Of a DNA stretch of 64,000 bases, positions 1 through 9,337 are shown one piece after another (position 1 is the stretch's first letter; the number at the start of each line of letters is the position of its first letter). A program made the position numbers and the translations under genes. The stretch lies in NCBI RefSeq assembly GCF_021545785.1, contig NZ_CP079801.1:248001-312000 (forward strand), given 5' to 3'. Under the pieces are notes generated by a model that saw only the letters and a list, made by a program, of their open reading frames with translations, did not search any database and was not told the origin of the DNA. The stretch is from Halopseudomonas maritima (GTDB taxonomy: Bacteria > Pseudomonadota > Gammaproteobacteria > Pseudomonadales > Pseudomonadaceae).

Positions 1-60
1 CGGTAGAAGCGCTGCGGGTAAGCGGCTGAGTTTGTTACCCGTAAGGCGGTCCAGAAGCAT
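1..60 (-). CDS. Partial gene continuing off the left edge
   Basis: The stop codon of the McrB-like gene overlaps an ATG in the arrangement TGATG, and the frame from that ATG stays open for 20 codons to the window edge (MLLDRLTGNKLSRLPAALLP). Such one-base coupling is typical of co-translated operon genes and matches the tight packing upstream. McrB-type ATPases are usually followed by a McrC-like or DUF2357 nuclease partner, so that is a reasonable expectation, but 20 residues are too few to recognise a family. Confidence 0.6.
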   Translation of the reverse strand, partial: MLLDRLTGNKLSRLPAALLP

Positions 61-2432
61 CATGCCCCACGTTCCTTGCGACGACGGTCTTCAGCCAACA
101 AGGCAAGGGAACGGCGAGGCTCCGATGTCCATCCTTTCCAAACAGTCGTAAGCGCGTGTTCGACGGCGGTCAAATCATCGATAGTCTTATCGAATCTATC
201 AGTGACCTTACCGCGCCTGAGTATTCTGCTGGCAAGCAAATGGTCTAAGGCGTCTTCTTTGCGACCACCTGCAGCCATGTAGACGGGGATAAATCGCTTG
301 GCCTGACGCTCAAGTCGATTGCCCCAGCCTTGGTTAAAGCGATCTTGCAAAATGCTCGTTAGCGGGCCTGTGGTCAACTCCATCAACAGCTCTGAAACCT
401 CATCAGCGTTTTGTTCCACAGCAGCACCGAAACGCTCCATCAATGATTCATAGCTAAAGCTAGCCTTCGGCGTTGTATCTGGCTTGAATCTCGCTTCCTG
501 GCGAGGAAGCGTCATGACATGAGCCCGGTCGTAGGTTTTGTCAGCGAACTCATTTGTCGTTTCATCGTGGTTAGCAGTACCTACAAACCAGACGTTGTGG
601 GGAATCCGAATCTTTCGCCCCTCGACCAACAGCGCTGGCGCGTTCAGCAACTGGCTCTCCGACAAGCTGATTAATCGATCATCTGGGTCATTCTTTTCGA
701 GCGCCGAGAGGAACTCAGCAAAATACTGCTCCGGGCGCGACAGGTTCATCTCGTCAAGCAATATGATGTTACACCGGTCCTTGTAAGCTGCGGTTTGCGC
801 ACGGTAGAGGCCTTGCAGGCAGTCGCGCTCATAGAAGCGCTTTTCGAAAGCGTTGTAGTGTCCCAGTAGGTCATCACGATCTCGCCAGCCAGCCTGGACG
901 GCAATGTCAGTGCAATGCCCCCCAACGGCCTTGGCGAACGCCTTGGCCAGACTCGTTTTGCCCGTGCCACTAATTCCCTGAAAGATGTGAAGCGGGCTCA
1001 TGGCCAACCCGGCAATCAGCAACTGAATAACTTCGAGATCAAAATGCAGTTCTGTACCTTCCTCCGCTTGAGCGATCCGGTGCTGCAACTCAACCGAGAA
1101 TGTCTTCAAATCGGGAACGTCTTGCTCTGGGAGGCTCAACTCCTTGGCCTTGCGATCCTTGATCCAATCGGCAGTGGATGCGGAATCCATCCATGCCATT
1201 TGAGGGAACGGCTTCTCAGATTGCTGTGACTGAGTTAGGTCATCTACCGTTTTGCCCAAGTCATTGAGCCTTGCACTCAAGATCTGATTGTTCTTTTCCA
1301 GGGCGCGCTTTTCTCTTTCTAGGTTCTCTTTGTCACTCACGCCGAGGCGAAGGCGATGAAGCTGAGCTTTTGCATCAGCCAAATCCAAATGAACCTCGTC
1401 GACTTGGGCCTTTTGCTCATCGCGGAGTTTTCGCAGCGCCTCGTTCTCAAATTGCAACTGATCATCATGGCTGTTTGCAATTTGGTTTTCCAATTGAGTG
1501 ACTCGACGTTTTTGGGCAGCCAGCTCGTCAAGTATCTCGCGAGCAGACCTCCCTGCCAATGCCTCTGAGAACTCCCGGTATTGCTCTAGCTTCTGTTCAG
1601 TCGATGTCCAGTCGCGGTAAACCTTTTCAAGGCGTGCCTCTGCGCGTAGTCTAGCATCGGTCAATCTGGCAATTTCCTGACTGGCCTCGCGAAGTGAATC
1701 TTCGCGGATCTGGACCCGTTCACGCTCAAGCTCTTTCCACTCTGCATCTAGTCGCCGTTGCTGCTGCTGTAGAGCTCTCTCATTGTTTGCAATCTCCGCT
1801 TCACGTTCCATCACTTCGGATGCGCGCGCGGACTCATCGTCACGTGCTTTCTGCTCCGCTTTAAGGATGCCGAGTTGAATCTCAGTCTTCCTAGACTCGA
1901 GCTCCACGATCTCCTTCTTGAGATCACTGAGTGCGGCCACGTTTTGGGCGGCAAAACCGGAACGCGCGTCCAGTTCTCGCTTCTCAAGCTCACGCTCCTT
2001 ATCGGCCAAACATGATTCGGACTTTTTTATCTCAACGTGTCTTTGCTTCAACTCTTCGTCGAGTTTTTTGATCTCTTCGGTTCGCTTCTTGTTCTCATCA
2101 CTTCGGCGGGAGAATGCCTCCTCCTTGCGAGCCAGGTCATCAGTGCGTTTTTGTGCGTCTTCTTGTAGGTCATGAACTCTCTTTGCGACATCAGAGATAT
2201 CCGCTAGCAACCTCTCGAACTCAACTTTTTTCTCGGGCTCTACCTTATTCAACTCTCTGATCTGATCTTCCTCCAAGTCAGGGAGTGCCACAGCAGAAGC
2301 ATCGCCTTGAATCAGCGATGCAAGGGAGTCAACGCCAGCAGTTGCCTTCTGATATTTCGGCGCAAAATCACTTTGTGCCGAATTCGTATTTTGGGCCTCA
2401 GGGGCTTTTCTTGCTTTATTACGTTTAGCCAT
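60..2432 (-). CDS. Coiled-coil protein with McrB-like AAA+ domain
   Basis: This 790-residue protein has a long charged, Glu/Lys/Arg-rich coiled coil over roughly residues 60-400, followed by a C-terminal AAA+ domain of the McrB/MoxR type. Walker A is GISGTGKTS near residue 487 and Walker B is IILLDEMN near residue 556; the following SRPEQYFAEFLSALE is characteristic of McrB-like ATPases. McrB proteins form ring motors that drive a nuclease partner. The ATG at 2432 begins one base after the upstream stop codon and is preferred over an earlier start inside the previous gene. It is the last complete gene of the TerY-P operon. The coiled coil may replace the DNA-recognition domain of classical McrB; a direct restriction role is inferred. 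Confidence 0.85.
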   Translation of the reverse strand: MAKRNKARKAPEAQNTNSAQSDFAPKYQKATAGVDSLASLIQGDASAVALPDLEEDQIRELNKVEPEKKVEFERLLADISDVAKRVHDLQEDAQKRTDDLARKEEAFSRRSDENKKRTEEIKKLDEELKQRHVEIKKSESCLADKERELEKRELDARSGFAAQNVAALSDLKKEIVELESRKTEIQLGILKAEQKARDDESARASEVMEREAEIANNERALQQQQRRLDAEWKELERERVQIREDSLREASQEIARLTDARLRAEARLEKVYRDWTSTEQKLEQYREFSEALAGRSAREILDELAAQKRRVTQLENQIANSHDDQLQFENEALRKLRDEQKAQVDEVHLDLADAKAQLHRLRLGVSDKENLEREKRALEKNNQILSARLNDLGKTVDDLTQSQQSEKPFPQMAWMDSASTADWIKDRKAKELSLPEQDVPDLKTFSVELQHRIAQAEEGTELHFDLEVIQLLIAGLAMSPLHIFQGISGTGKTSLAKAFAKAVGGHCTDIAVQAGWRDRDDLLGHYNAFEKRFYERDCLQGLYRAQTAAYKDRCNIILLDEMNLSRPEQYFAEFLSALEKNDPDDRLISLSESQLLNAPALLVEGRKIRIPHNVWFVGTANHDETTNEFADKTYDRAHVMTLPRQEARFKPDTTPKASFSYESLMERFGAAVEQNADEVSELLMELTTGPLTSILQDRFNQGWGNRLERQAKRFIPVYMAAGGRKEDALDHLLASRILRRGKVTDRFDKTIDDLTAVEHALTTVWKGWTSEPRRSLALLAEDRRRKERGA

Positions 2433-2433
2433 T

Positions 2434-3897
2434 TCAATACCAGTCTTTAAAAATTTGAGCCCATTCGATGACAAAGTCAGCGTGTTCCATAGCTTCTTCT
2501 TTATCGACTCTTTCGCTACCTGAATGCCCTGCTTTTTTGTTTCTATCACGGGTCATATCAAGCAGACGAGCCAGCTGAAGCTCATCAGCTGATAACTTGA
2601 GGAAGGGGTGCGATGACTGATCCACTGTTCCTAGAAGCCCCGCAAACAACAGCGCCTTGAGTGAAGAGTTACTGCGCTTAACAGCTGCGCGCACCTGGTC
2701 CAATTTTTGATTCGAAAGTTCGCCAATGACTTCATCGGTAAGGCAAGGAAGCTGAAGATAATTGAGGTAAGAGCTTGCCTCACCATCTTTCCAGTCCCGC
2801 TGGTTTTTCCAGTGTGGCAATCGGCGGATTTCAGTTGGATATGCTTTCAACAGCCACTGCAGCACGCTTTCTGCCAGGTTGTGAGTCTCAATGAGAAGGC
2901 TAGTCACATCCTCCTGCCAAGACCTCTCCTGACTAGCCAGCACGAGTCTTCGTCTCAGAACGCTAGCGAGGAATCCCTCAACAATCGGCACCTTCCGCGA
3001 CCAGTTGTAGTCTGCAAGCAGTGTCAAGTCGATCTGATTCTCCAAGGATCGGAGCCACTCCTCTGCCGACAAATCGTTCGATCTCGTCGAACCCACCGCA
3101 CCAGCGATGTATCGCGCGAGACCATCGTTTCTCGGCAGTACTTCCTGCAGGGGTTTGCGCAACCACGACGCAGCCTGCTGCAACCCGAACGGATCGGCAA
3201 CCAACCAGGGTTGTGGCCCAGCCTCGTCGGGAAAAACCCATGTCCATAACCACATCGGCTGCGCCGAATCTTCGACGAAGCTCAGGCTCTCAATGCGGAC
3301 ACGTGCCGAAAGCTCGTCATCACGCTGCCTGGCGTGATCGTGATCCGTCCGATAGCGCTGAAACGCATCAAAGAGAGCTGCTGTGTCCAGTGCGCCCTCT
3401 CGGAAGTGATTGAGGCGGAAAGGGCGATCCTCCTTTCCGGAATCGAGGTCTCGCAGGAACACTGGGTAACCACGTTCATCGACTCGCTTCGCTTCGATCT
3501 CTGGAAGTTCTTCAGTGAATCGCGGCAGCCAGTTCCCCGAAATCGCGTCCTGATACGCGTACCCCATGCGAACTTCCTCGCTGGCATCCTGAGTCTCTTC
3601 GAGGACACGCTCACCTTGAGAGGTGACTGATCCCAAGGTGGTCATCCAACCGTTCGGGATCAGTTGAGTTCCAATGATGAATGTCACCAGTTCTCGGTCC
3701 AGCCCCAGCAACTCAGCCATTTCCGAACTGTCCTGGCATCTGGCCCTTGCCAGTCCAAGGATCGCCTGCTGGAACAGGTTCAACTTGAGGACACGATTTG
3801 TTGGATAAAGGACCTTCCAAACGCGGACAGGCCACAGAAGCGGCCGCCCACCCGGGGGGCGACGGACATCGAAGCGAAGATAGCGGTCAGCGGCCAT
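2434..3897 (-). CDS. Unknown protein of the TerY-P operon, possible winged-helix N-terminus
   Basis: No family is recognised with certainty in this 487-residue protein. Residues 15-70 (LFQQAILGLARARCQDSSEM followed by an aliphatic segment) look like a small helix-turn-helix domain, and the remainder is helical, rich in Trp, Arg and Leu, with no catalytic signature I can name. The ATG at 3897 overlaps the end of the helicase gene by 11 bases, indicating translational coupling; an upstream ATG at 3987 would lie far inside the helicase gene. Its place between helicase and McrB-like ATPase suggests an adaptor or substrate-recognition subunit of the same machine. Confidence 0.75.
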   Translation of the reverse strand: MAADRYLRFDVRRPPGGRPLLWPVRVWKVLYPTNRVLKLNLFQQAILGLARARCQDSSEMAELLGLDRELVTFIIGTQLIPNGWMTTLGSVTSQGERVLEETQDASEEVRMGYAYQDAISGNWLPRFTEELPEIEAKRVDERGYPVFLRDLDSGKEDRPFRLNHFREGALDTAALFDAFQRYRTDHDHARQRDDELSARVRIESLSFVEDSAQPMWLWTWVFPDEAGPQPWLVADPFGLQQAASWLRKPLQEVLPRNDGLARYIAGAVGSTRSNDLSAEEWLRSLENQIDLTLLADYNWSRKVPIVEGFLASVLRRRLVLASQERSWQEDVTSLLIETHNLAESVLQWLLKAYPTEIRRLPHWKNQRDWKDGEASSYLNYLQLPCLTDEVIGELSNQKLDQVRAAVKRSNSSLKALLFAGLLGTVDQSSHPFLKLSADELQLARLLDMTRDRNKKAGHSGSERVDKEEAMEHADFVIEWAQIFKDWY

Positions 3898-6800
3898 GCG
3901 CCATCTCCTCTCTGCAAAGCTTGAGGAATGCAGCCAGCGCCGGGACCCCTTCCTCAGACTCGGGTCCTTCTGCCATGTGTTTGGCACCGACGGCGACGAG
4001 GAGCTTCCTCTGGCGACTCATCGCCACGTTCATGCGATTTGCCAACCGCAAGTGTCCATACTTGCTGTTTAGCAATCGTTCGCGCTCTTCCCCTTCCTTG
4101 TGATCGGGAATCACCACGTCGTTAGCTCGCACTACGGCCAGGAAGACGAGGTCAAACTCTTTGCCTTGAAACGCGTCAACCGTGCCGACGCGCAGTCGCT
4201 CATCACCTGATTCAGTCTGCCGGTAGGAGCGCGCGATACGGATCTCCCCATCCTCTTCCTCTGCCAAGCCCTCGTCAGCCAGTGCATCAAGTATCAGGTC
4301 ACACTGGGCGCGGTAGAAACTGATGACCCCAATGCTCAGCGACGGCCCACAAGAATCAGCAATCCGCTTAACCTCTTTTGCAATAGAAATTGCCTCCGCA
4401 CGTCTTTCATAACCGGGTTTTAGGAATCTTTCTTTCCCGCCCTGCAGAGGCACATCCAACCAAGCCGCACATTTGCCTTGGTAGCCAGGAATCGTGTGAG
4501 CGAAATCCTCCGCAGGTCGCCCCGAGTGCAAGACGTCCAATCCCTCAGATTCATAGAACTGTTTGCTGATGAAGTCACCCAGTGTCGGATGCATTCTGTA
4601 CTGCGTATCGAGCATCACGACGCGTTTGATGTTGTCGACTTTCTCTTGCTCCCTAAGCTGCTTCACCAGCCGCTCAAAGAGACTCTGCTCATACGCCTTC
4701 GCTTGGGCCGCAGTCAGGCTTTGCTTAGAAATGAGTTCATCTTCCAACTCTCGCTGAACAAGGTGAGGTAGTTGCCGATGGTCACCAACCAGGATGATCC
4801 GACGCCGCGCCATCGCCATTGGAACGAAAAGATCGAGAGGATTTGCTCTTGCGGCTTCATCGATGACAACCGTGTCGAATTCGATTCCTTCTGATGCATC
4901 TAGGTCGCTCAACTCCTTCAAGCTGCTCATCGCCTTACCAGCTGACTGCTGGCAGGTCGCACCGACAATGCTGGCGTACTCGCGGACCGCTCTCGCTGCC
5001 TCATTGGGGGCTTGGGAAAGTGCCGCGTGGTACGAGGCCACTACCGCAGAGATGCCACGGCGAGATTGACGCAAAGGCGCGTCGATTGCGTGCTCGATGT
5101 CGGCCAAGAGACCAAGTGCTTCGCCGCTCAGCGCTTGCTTTAGCTGTGGGGGCCTGTAATCGGGGCTCAACCGATCCAGCATGGACCTCTTAAATGCAGC
5201 CAACTCAGCAAGGTCTGCTTCAGTGGCATCGGCAACCGTTGAAAGTCGCTGGAGCAAGCCCCATTCCGCGTCTTGAAGTTTGACCTTGCTGCGCCGCAGC
5301 GTGCGCTCAAGCTGGTGAGCTCTGTCCGGCCCGTCATCGGCGAACCCGATAGAACTGGTGCGCAGGGCTCTCAGCAAGCGCATAAGCCCAGTAGGCTCAT
5401 TGGCCTGACGCTGGGTTTCGATACTCTTCTGCTGTGCAAGAAACTCATCCCATCGGTCCTTAATTTGGGCCGGGAGACGAACGTCTAGATCGAACAGCCG
5501 ACGCAAAAGGATATCAATCTGTTCGAACTGTGTTTGGCGTTCCTGTGCCGACATGCTCGCGAGTCTCAATGCTGTGATACGTCGATCTAGCTCTTCCAAT
5601 GGTTGAGTCAGCGGCTCATTCAGCCGAATCGCGTCGAGTCGAACAGAGATTTCTTTCCGTTTGCGTTCACACCAAACACCAACGGGGTCGACACCGCCTT
5701 CGTCACGGCGCCCTCGACCGCCAATTCTAACGGCAGGCAAGCCAAAGACTTCTGCACGATTCAGGGCGTTATCGACCGCATCGTGCTGGTAACTGCTAAT
5801 CAGCACTTGGTGCTGCAGCGAGTTTTCACCGAGTGTTTCGGCAAGGCGCCGCTGCAATGCTGCTATGACCTGGGTCTTACCCGTTCCTGGTGGGCCAACA
5901 ATCAGCGCAATGTCCGGGGTATTGATGGCTACATCCAAGGCCAGCTTTTGGCGCTCGGTTGGAGGCCCCTTGAAACAAGCTTTGGCGTAGACAGATAGGC
6001 CTGATACTTGGCGCCGACGAGCACTTGGGGGGGCTACACCTTCCAGCAAGTAGCTCAATTGCGGCAATCGACGCCCATCATTGATGGATTGTTTTGCGCG
6101 CGCACGATTTTTCTGAACATTCTCCTCACCTGCCAGCGAGTAAAAAATATATCCCTTTGCAGACGGACGTTCTGAGCGCCTGTCTTGGGGAAGGGTCAAG
6201 ACCACACCCTCTCGCTCGAACCGCAATACACCACGAACCGGGCGACGGCGTGCTCGATCAGCTTTGCCCGGCGCGTCTTCAACATCGGAATCAAGATCAA
6301 GTTCCCGATCCCCAAGCTCCACTTGCGTCGTTTTCGCCAGCCCCAAAGCTTTCCATCGTTTCCGGAAATCCCTTAGGTGATCCGCATCAACTTTTAGAAA
6401 CCAGGCCCACTGTTCGCCTTCGACGAGTTCCGCGCTCTTGAAGCGAAGAGAACCCAGTTCCCTCGCGCAATCTCGAGCCTGCTCCCATTCAAGCGCACCA
6501 TACTCTTGCCATAAACGTAGGTAGCTGCCGTTGTCGCGCAGCGCGGCATCCAAAAGTGCGCGTTGCTCTGTACTCTGGAGACGCATGGCGACACTGGCAT
6601 CTTGGAAAGAGATCTTACCAACGGCCATCGCTACACGTGCTCTAGCCCCCTTGAGACGAGTGACACTCATCAGTTTCAGCACGCCAGCATCTCGTCTGAC
6701 GTTGCCGCGCCAGCCTGCACCAAACAGAACGAAACTTTCATCGGAAGCGTTGTCGAAGTGGCCAAGAAAAACACGATCCATCTCTGCGGTCGGTGCTAAT

Positions 6801-7201
6801 TCAGCTGAGATGAATCGCTCATTCAACCAACCAACTGCAGTGGGTACGTCTGGAGGAGAAATCTCATCCCTGCTGGCCAATTGCTCCGCAATGGCCTCAT
6901 CAACAGAAATCGCCATGTCCAGTTGGATCTGCTCAACCAAATCCAGCGATTGAAGGTGGAGAGCCTCGCCATGCCGATGTCTTAACACCCACAGCGTCAG
7001 GCCTCGTTGGACCTGAAGCGCAGTTCGATCTTGACGTCCTTCTACTTTGCCGACGCAAACGGAGTTGCCCTGTCGGAGAAGATAGTCATTACCGTGTGCC
7101 TGTACTGACACAGCCTCACCGATTTGCCAATCGGCTCCCAGGTCGTCACATGTGAACTGGGTAAGTTCACCCGACAGAAGAGGAAAGTCGCAGAGTTTCA
7201 T
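3887..7201 (-). CDS. SF1 (Upf1/DNA2-like) helicase
   Basis: This 1,104-residue protein carries the superfamily I set of the AAA_11/AAA_12 (COG1112) type: Walker A GPPGTGKTQ near residue 437, Walker B VVIDEAARANP near residue 782, the following VGDHRQLPHLV, then YRMHPTLGDF, GTVDAFQGKEFD and NVAMSRQRK toward the C-terminus. About 390 residues before the first motif form an unrecognised N-terminal region. It would act on DNA or RNA in the cytoplasm. The gene starts seven bases after the kinase gene ends. SF1 helicases of this type are described beside TerY-P triads, where they are thought to belong to a DNA-processing module regulated by phosphorylation. Confidence 0.92.
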   Translation of the reverse strand: MKLCDFPLLSGELTQFTCDDLGADWQIGEAVSVQAHGNDYLLRQGNSVCVGKVEGRQDRTALQVQRGLTLWVLRHRHGEALHLQSLDLVEQIQLDMAISVDEAIAEQLASRDEISPPDVPTAVGWLNERFISAELAPTAEMDRVFLGHFDNASDESFVLFGAGWRGNVRRDAGVLKLMSVTRLKGARARVAMAVGKISFQDASVAMRLQSTEQRALLDAALRDNGSYLRLWQEYGALEWEQARDCARELGSLRFKSAELVEGEQWAWFLKVDADHLRDFRKRWKALGLAKTTQVELGDRELDLDSDVEDAPGKADRARRRPVRGVLRFEREGVVLTLPQDRRSERPSAKGYIFYSLAGEENVQKNRARAKQSINDGRRLPQLSYLLEGVAPPSARRRQVSGLSVYAKACFKGPPTERQKLALDVAINTPDIALIVGPPGTGKTQVIAALQRRLAETLGENSLQHQVLISSYQHDAVDNALNRAEVFGLPAVRIGGRGRRDEGGVDPVGVWCERKRKEISVRLDAIRLNEPLTQPLEELDRRITALRLASMSAQERQTQFEQIDILLRRLFDLDVRLPAQIKDRWDEFLAQQKSIETQRQANEPTGLMRLLRALRTSSIGFADDGPDRAHQLERTLRRSKVKLQDAEWGLLQRLSTVADATEADLAELAAFKRSMLDRLSPDYRPPQLKQALSGEALGLLADIEHAIDAPLRQSRRGISAVVASYHAALSQAPNEAARAVREYASIVGATCQQSAGKAMSSLKELSDLDASEGIEFDTVVIDEAARANPLDLFVPMAMARRRIILVGDHRQLPHLVQRELEDELISKQSLTAAQAKAYEQSLFERLVKQLREQEKVDNIKRVVMLDTQYRMHPTLGDFISKQFYESEGLDVLHSGRPAEDFAHTIPGYQGKCAAWLDVPLQGGKERFLKPGYERRAEAISIAKEVKRIADSCGPSLSIGVISFYRAQCDLILDALADEGLAEEEDGEIRIARSYRQTESGDERLRVGTVDAFQGKEFDLVFLAVVRANDVVIPDHKEGEERERLLNSKYGHLRLANRMNVAMSRQRKLLVAVGAKHMAEGPESEEGVPALAAFLKLCREEMAHGR

Positions 7202-7208
7202 CGTTGCC

Positions 7209-8636
7209 TCACCAGTTGAAACGCCAAACGACGTGCTCTTCTTCTACTGCGCCTAGGTGGAGCCAAAAAGACACTCCTGAACGACTGTCTGACTTGAGCC
7301 GCTGACGACGCACAACCGCGACGACTTTGTCATCAGATGCTCTCTGCAGGGAAACTTGGGTACCGACTGATGGCTCTATCCACAGCCCATCCTTAGCAAG
7401 TTCGACAGTGCATAGCGGACGGGCATCCGCGTACAGGGACGTCCCCAAAGGCAAAGTCTTCAACTCGGTAGGGCTCATACTCAAAACCATCGCCTTACCT
7501 GTGCGAGTCCAGCACTCTTTTCGAATCGACGACTCTGGAACATCTTCCGGCAAGTCCTCCCGGAGCAGATCCGGAGGCATATAGCGATATTCCTGCAAAA
7601 GAATCGTGCGATTCGTGTCCTGGGCGTGATCGCAAAATGGACAGATGTGCTTCGAGGTGTAAAAAAACGTGCTGCCGCAAGACTCGCATTGATCGCAATG
7701 GCCTGTGGCAGCCTCGAAGGCATCTGCCCACTCATTCAGACTTGGCCGTTCACCCGTATTGTTCAACCCAGCATTGAAGCATCGTTCAAACAGCGCACGC
7801 AGTGGCGCATTGAGCGTGATTTCGCGGGGAAGGCCTATCGACAAGGCGTTGCTGCGATCAACTGGGTGATCTACCCAAGGGAATTCGCCTCGGAGAGCCG
7901 CCTCTTCACTCTCGGGTTCACCCTCAAGAACAACGTCCCCCTTAAGGGGGTGAACCAGCGTGAGGATGCGATACGCCATGACCGCAAAACTCCAGCTGTC
8001 GGTCAGGGTGTTGATGCCGGACTCTCCCCTCAGAATCTCTGGAGCCCCGTAATCGGGGGTGAAAACCCCTTGTTGGCCATCGCGCGACTGACTCGCAACG
8101 TTGTCGGCATCGATTAACCAGACTTCGGCGTACTCAAGAGACTGCGATACGAACACATTTGCAGGAGAGAGATCGCCGTAGGCGAGTCCTCGGCCATGCA
8201 GATCCGCCAACACCCGAGCCAGTCGCGCGAGCATCTTCAACCGACGCAGCAGGCCACCTGTCTTCACATAGCCGGAGAGGCCATCATCTGACATCAAGGC
8301 GTCAGTGGCCACCTGTATCAGTTCAGTCATTGGCGCCAGTCCATCCATCAATTCCATGACGTAACCGGGCTGCGGCTGCGTGATGAGGGCTTGCGGATGT
8401 GCGATGGGAAGGCCCTCAAGTGGCTGACGCATAAGTGCGCGAATGTTGCTCGTCCAACTGTTTCGCTTTTCTTCTGTGGTTGCGCGAGAGACTTTGACGA
8501 GTACATTGGGGTAGTTGGTCGTGCAAACGATCCCCTGACCGCCTTCGCCGATACGCCCTGTCAGTTCATAGGACTGACCGTGTTGGTCTAGCACCGTCCT
8601 GTTTTTCTTTGGTGCCTCTGGTGTTGCTGTGCTCAT
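7209..8636 (-). CDS. Ser/Thr protein kinase with zinc-ribbon tail (TerY-P triad)
   Basis: The 475-residue protein starts with a bacterial Hanks-type kinase domain: glycine loop GEGGQGIV (residues 30-37), ATP lysine K48, catalytic loop YGDLSPAN (153-160, with Tyr in place of the usual His), IDADN (175-179) in place of DFG, and GAPEI downstream. After the kinase come two CxxC pairs (CDQCESCG and CPFC), a zinc ribbon, and a beta-rich tail. Its start overlaps the PP2C stop as ATGA. The VWA + PP2C + kinase set is the TerY-P triad, predicted to signal by reversible phosphorylation. No membrane segment is seen, so it should be cytoplasmic. Likely substrates are the co-encoded helicase and ATPase, which is inference. 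Confidence 0.9.
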   Translation of the reverse strand: MSTATPEAPKKNRTVLDQHGQSYELTGRIGEGGQGIVCTTNYPNVLVKVSRATTEEKRNSWTSNIRALMRQPLEGLPIAHPQALITQPQPGYVMELMDGLAPMTELIQVATDALMSDDGLSGYVKTGGLLRRLKMLARLARVLADLHGRGLAYGDLSPANVFVSQSLEYAEVWLIDADNVASQSRDGQQGVFTPDYGAPEILRGESGINTLTDSWSFAVMAYRILTLVHPLKGDVVLEGEPESEEAALRGEFPWVDHPVDRSNALSIGLPREITLNAPLRALFERCFNAGLNNTGERPSLNEWADAFEAATGHCDQCESCGSTFFYTSKHICPFCDHAQDTNRTILLQEYRYMPPDLLREDLPEDVPESSIRKECWTRTGKAMVLSMSPTELKTLPLGTSLYADARPLCTVELAKDGLWIEPSVGTQVSLQRASDDKVVAVVRRQRLKSDSRSGVSFWLHLGAVEEEHVVWRFNW

Positions 8637-9337
8637 TCAGACGTCCTAAAAATGGCCACGAGTGTTTTGTCGTCGCTGTGTAAGGGTGTCGCCCAGTCAT
8701 TCAGTTCAGACTGCAACCAGCGTCTGCCTCTGCGCCGATTTCGAGCGCTTAAGTCTTGGTAAAGCGCATCAAAGAAGTCGGCAAGATGGGCTGGTTCGAG
8801 GTCATCGGCCACGCCATCTGTCATCAAGACAACACCATCACCCGGCTCGGTGAATCGGCCCCTTGTCCAGCTCCATTTGTCCTGCAGGTGCGTGGACTCA
8901 AGTGCCCAAGTCTGATTGCCATAGGCCGCGCGCTCTGGCGTGATGCGACGGAACTCACCAGCGCATTTCACCAGCAGAAGACCATCACCCAATTGGGCTG
9001 CATGGACCTCGCCTAGGTCTGTCACGCTACACAACAGTAGTGTGGTCGCGGCATCTCGTGGAGTTGTCGGAGCAATAGCTTCGAGCCATCGCTGATGAAT
9101 CAAGGGCAAGGTTGCGGGTAGACCGAAATTGCTCGATGTAGCGCGCAAGATCCGCCGGGTAACTTGGCAGGCACTACGTGCTCCCAGATCACTACGTGCT
9201 CTCGATCCCAACCCGTCTGCCACAGTCGCAATCCAGCCACCTCGGCAACCCGCCAGGACCATCGCGTCCTGATTAGGCTCGCCCAGATCCCGGTGTCGCG
9301 GACCAATAACGCTCGCGCCGCAGGCAATAAACCTCAT
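8633..9337 (-). CDS. PP2C-type protein phosphatase (TerY-P triad)
   Basis: This 234-residue protein is a minimal PP2C phosphatase. The metal-binding aspartates are visible in PNQDAM (D24), VADGLGSR (D41), MTDGVADD and the C-terminal DDKTLVAIF. It would remove the phosphates placed by the neighbouring kinase. It starts on the last base of the VWA gene and its stop overlaps the kinase start, so the three genes are almost certainly translated together. No regulatory or membrane domain is fused to it. Confidence 0.9.
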   Translation of the reverse strand: MRFIACGASVIGPRHRDLGEPNQDAMVLAGCRGGWIATVADGLGSRARSDLGARSACQVTRRILRATSSNFGLPATLPLIHQRWLEAIAPTTPRDAATTLLLCSVTDLGEVHAAQLGDGLLLVKCAGEFRRITPERAAYGNQTWALESTHLQDKWSWTRGRFTEPGDGVVLMTDGVADDLEPAHLADFFDALYQDLSARNRRRGRRWLQSELNDWATPLHSDDKTLVAIFRTSE

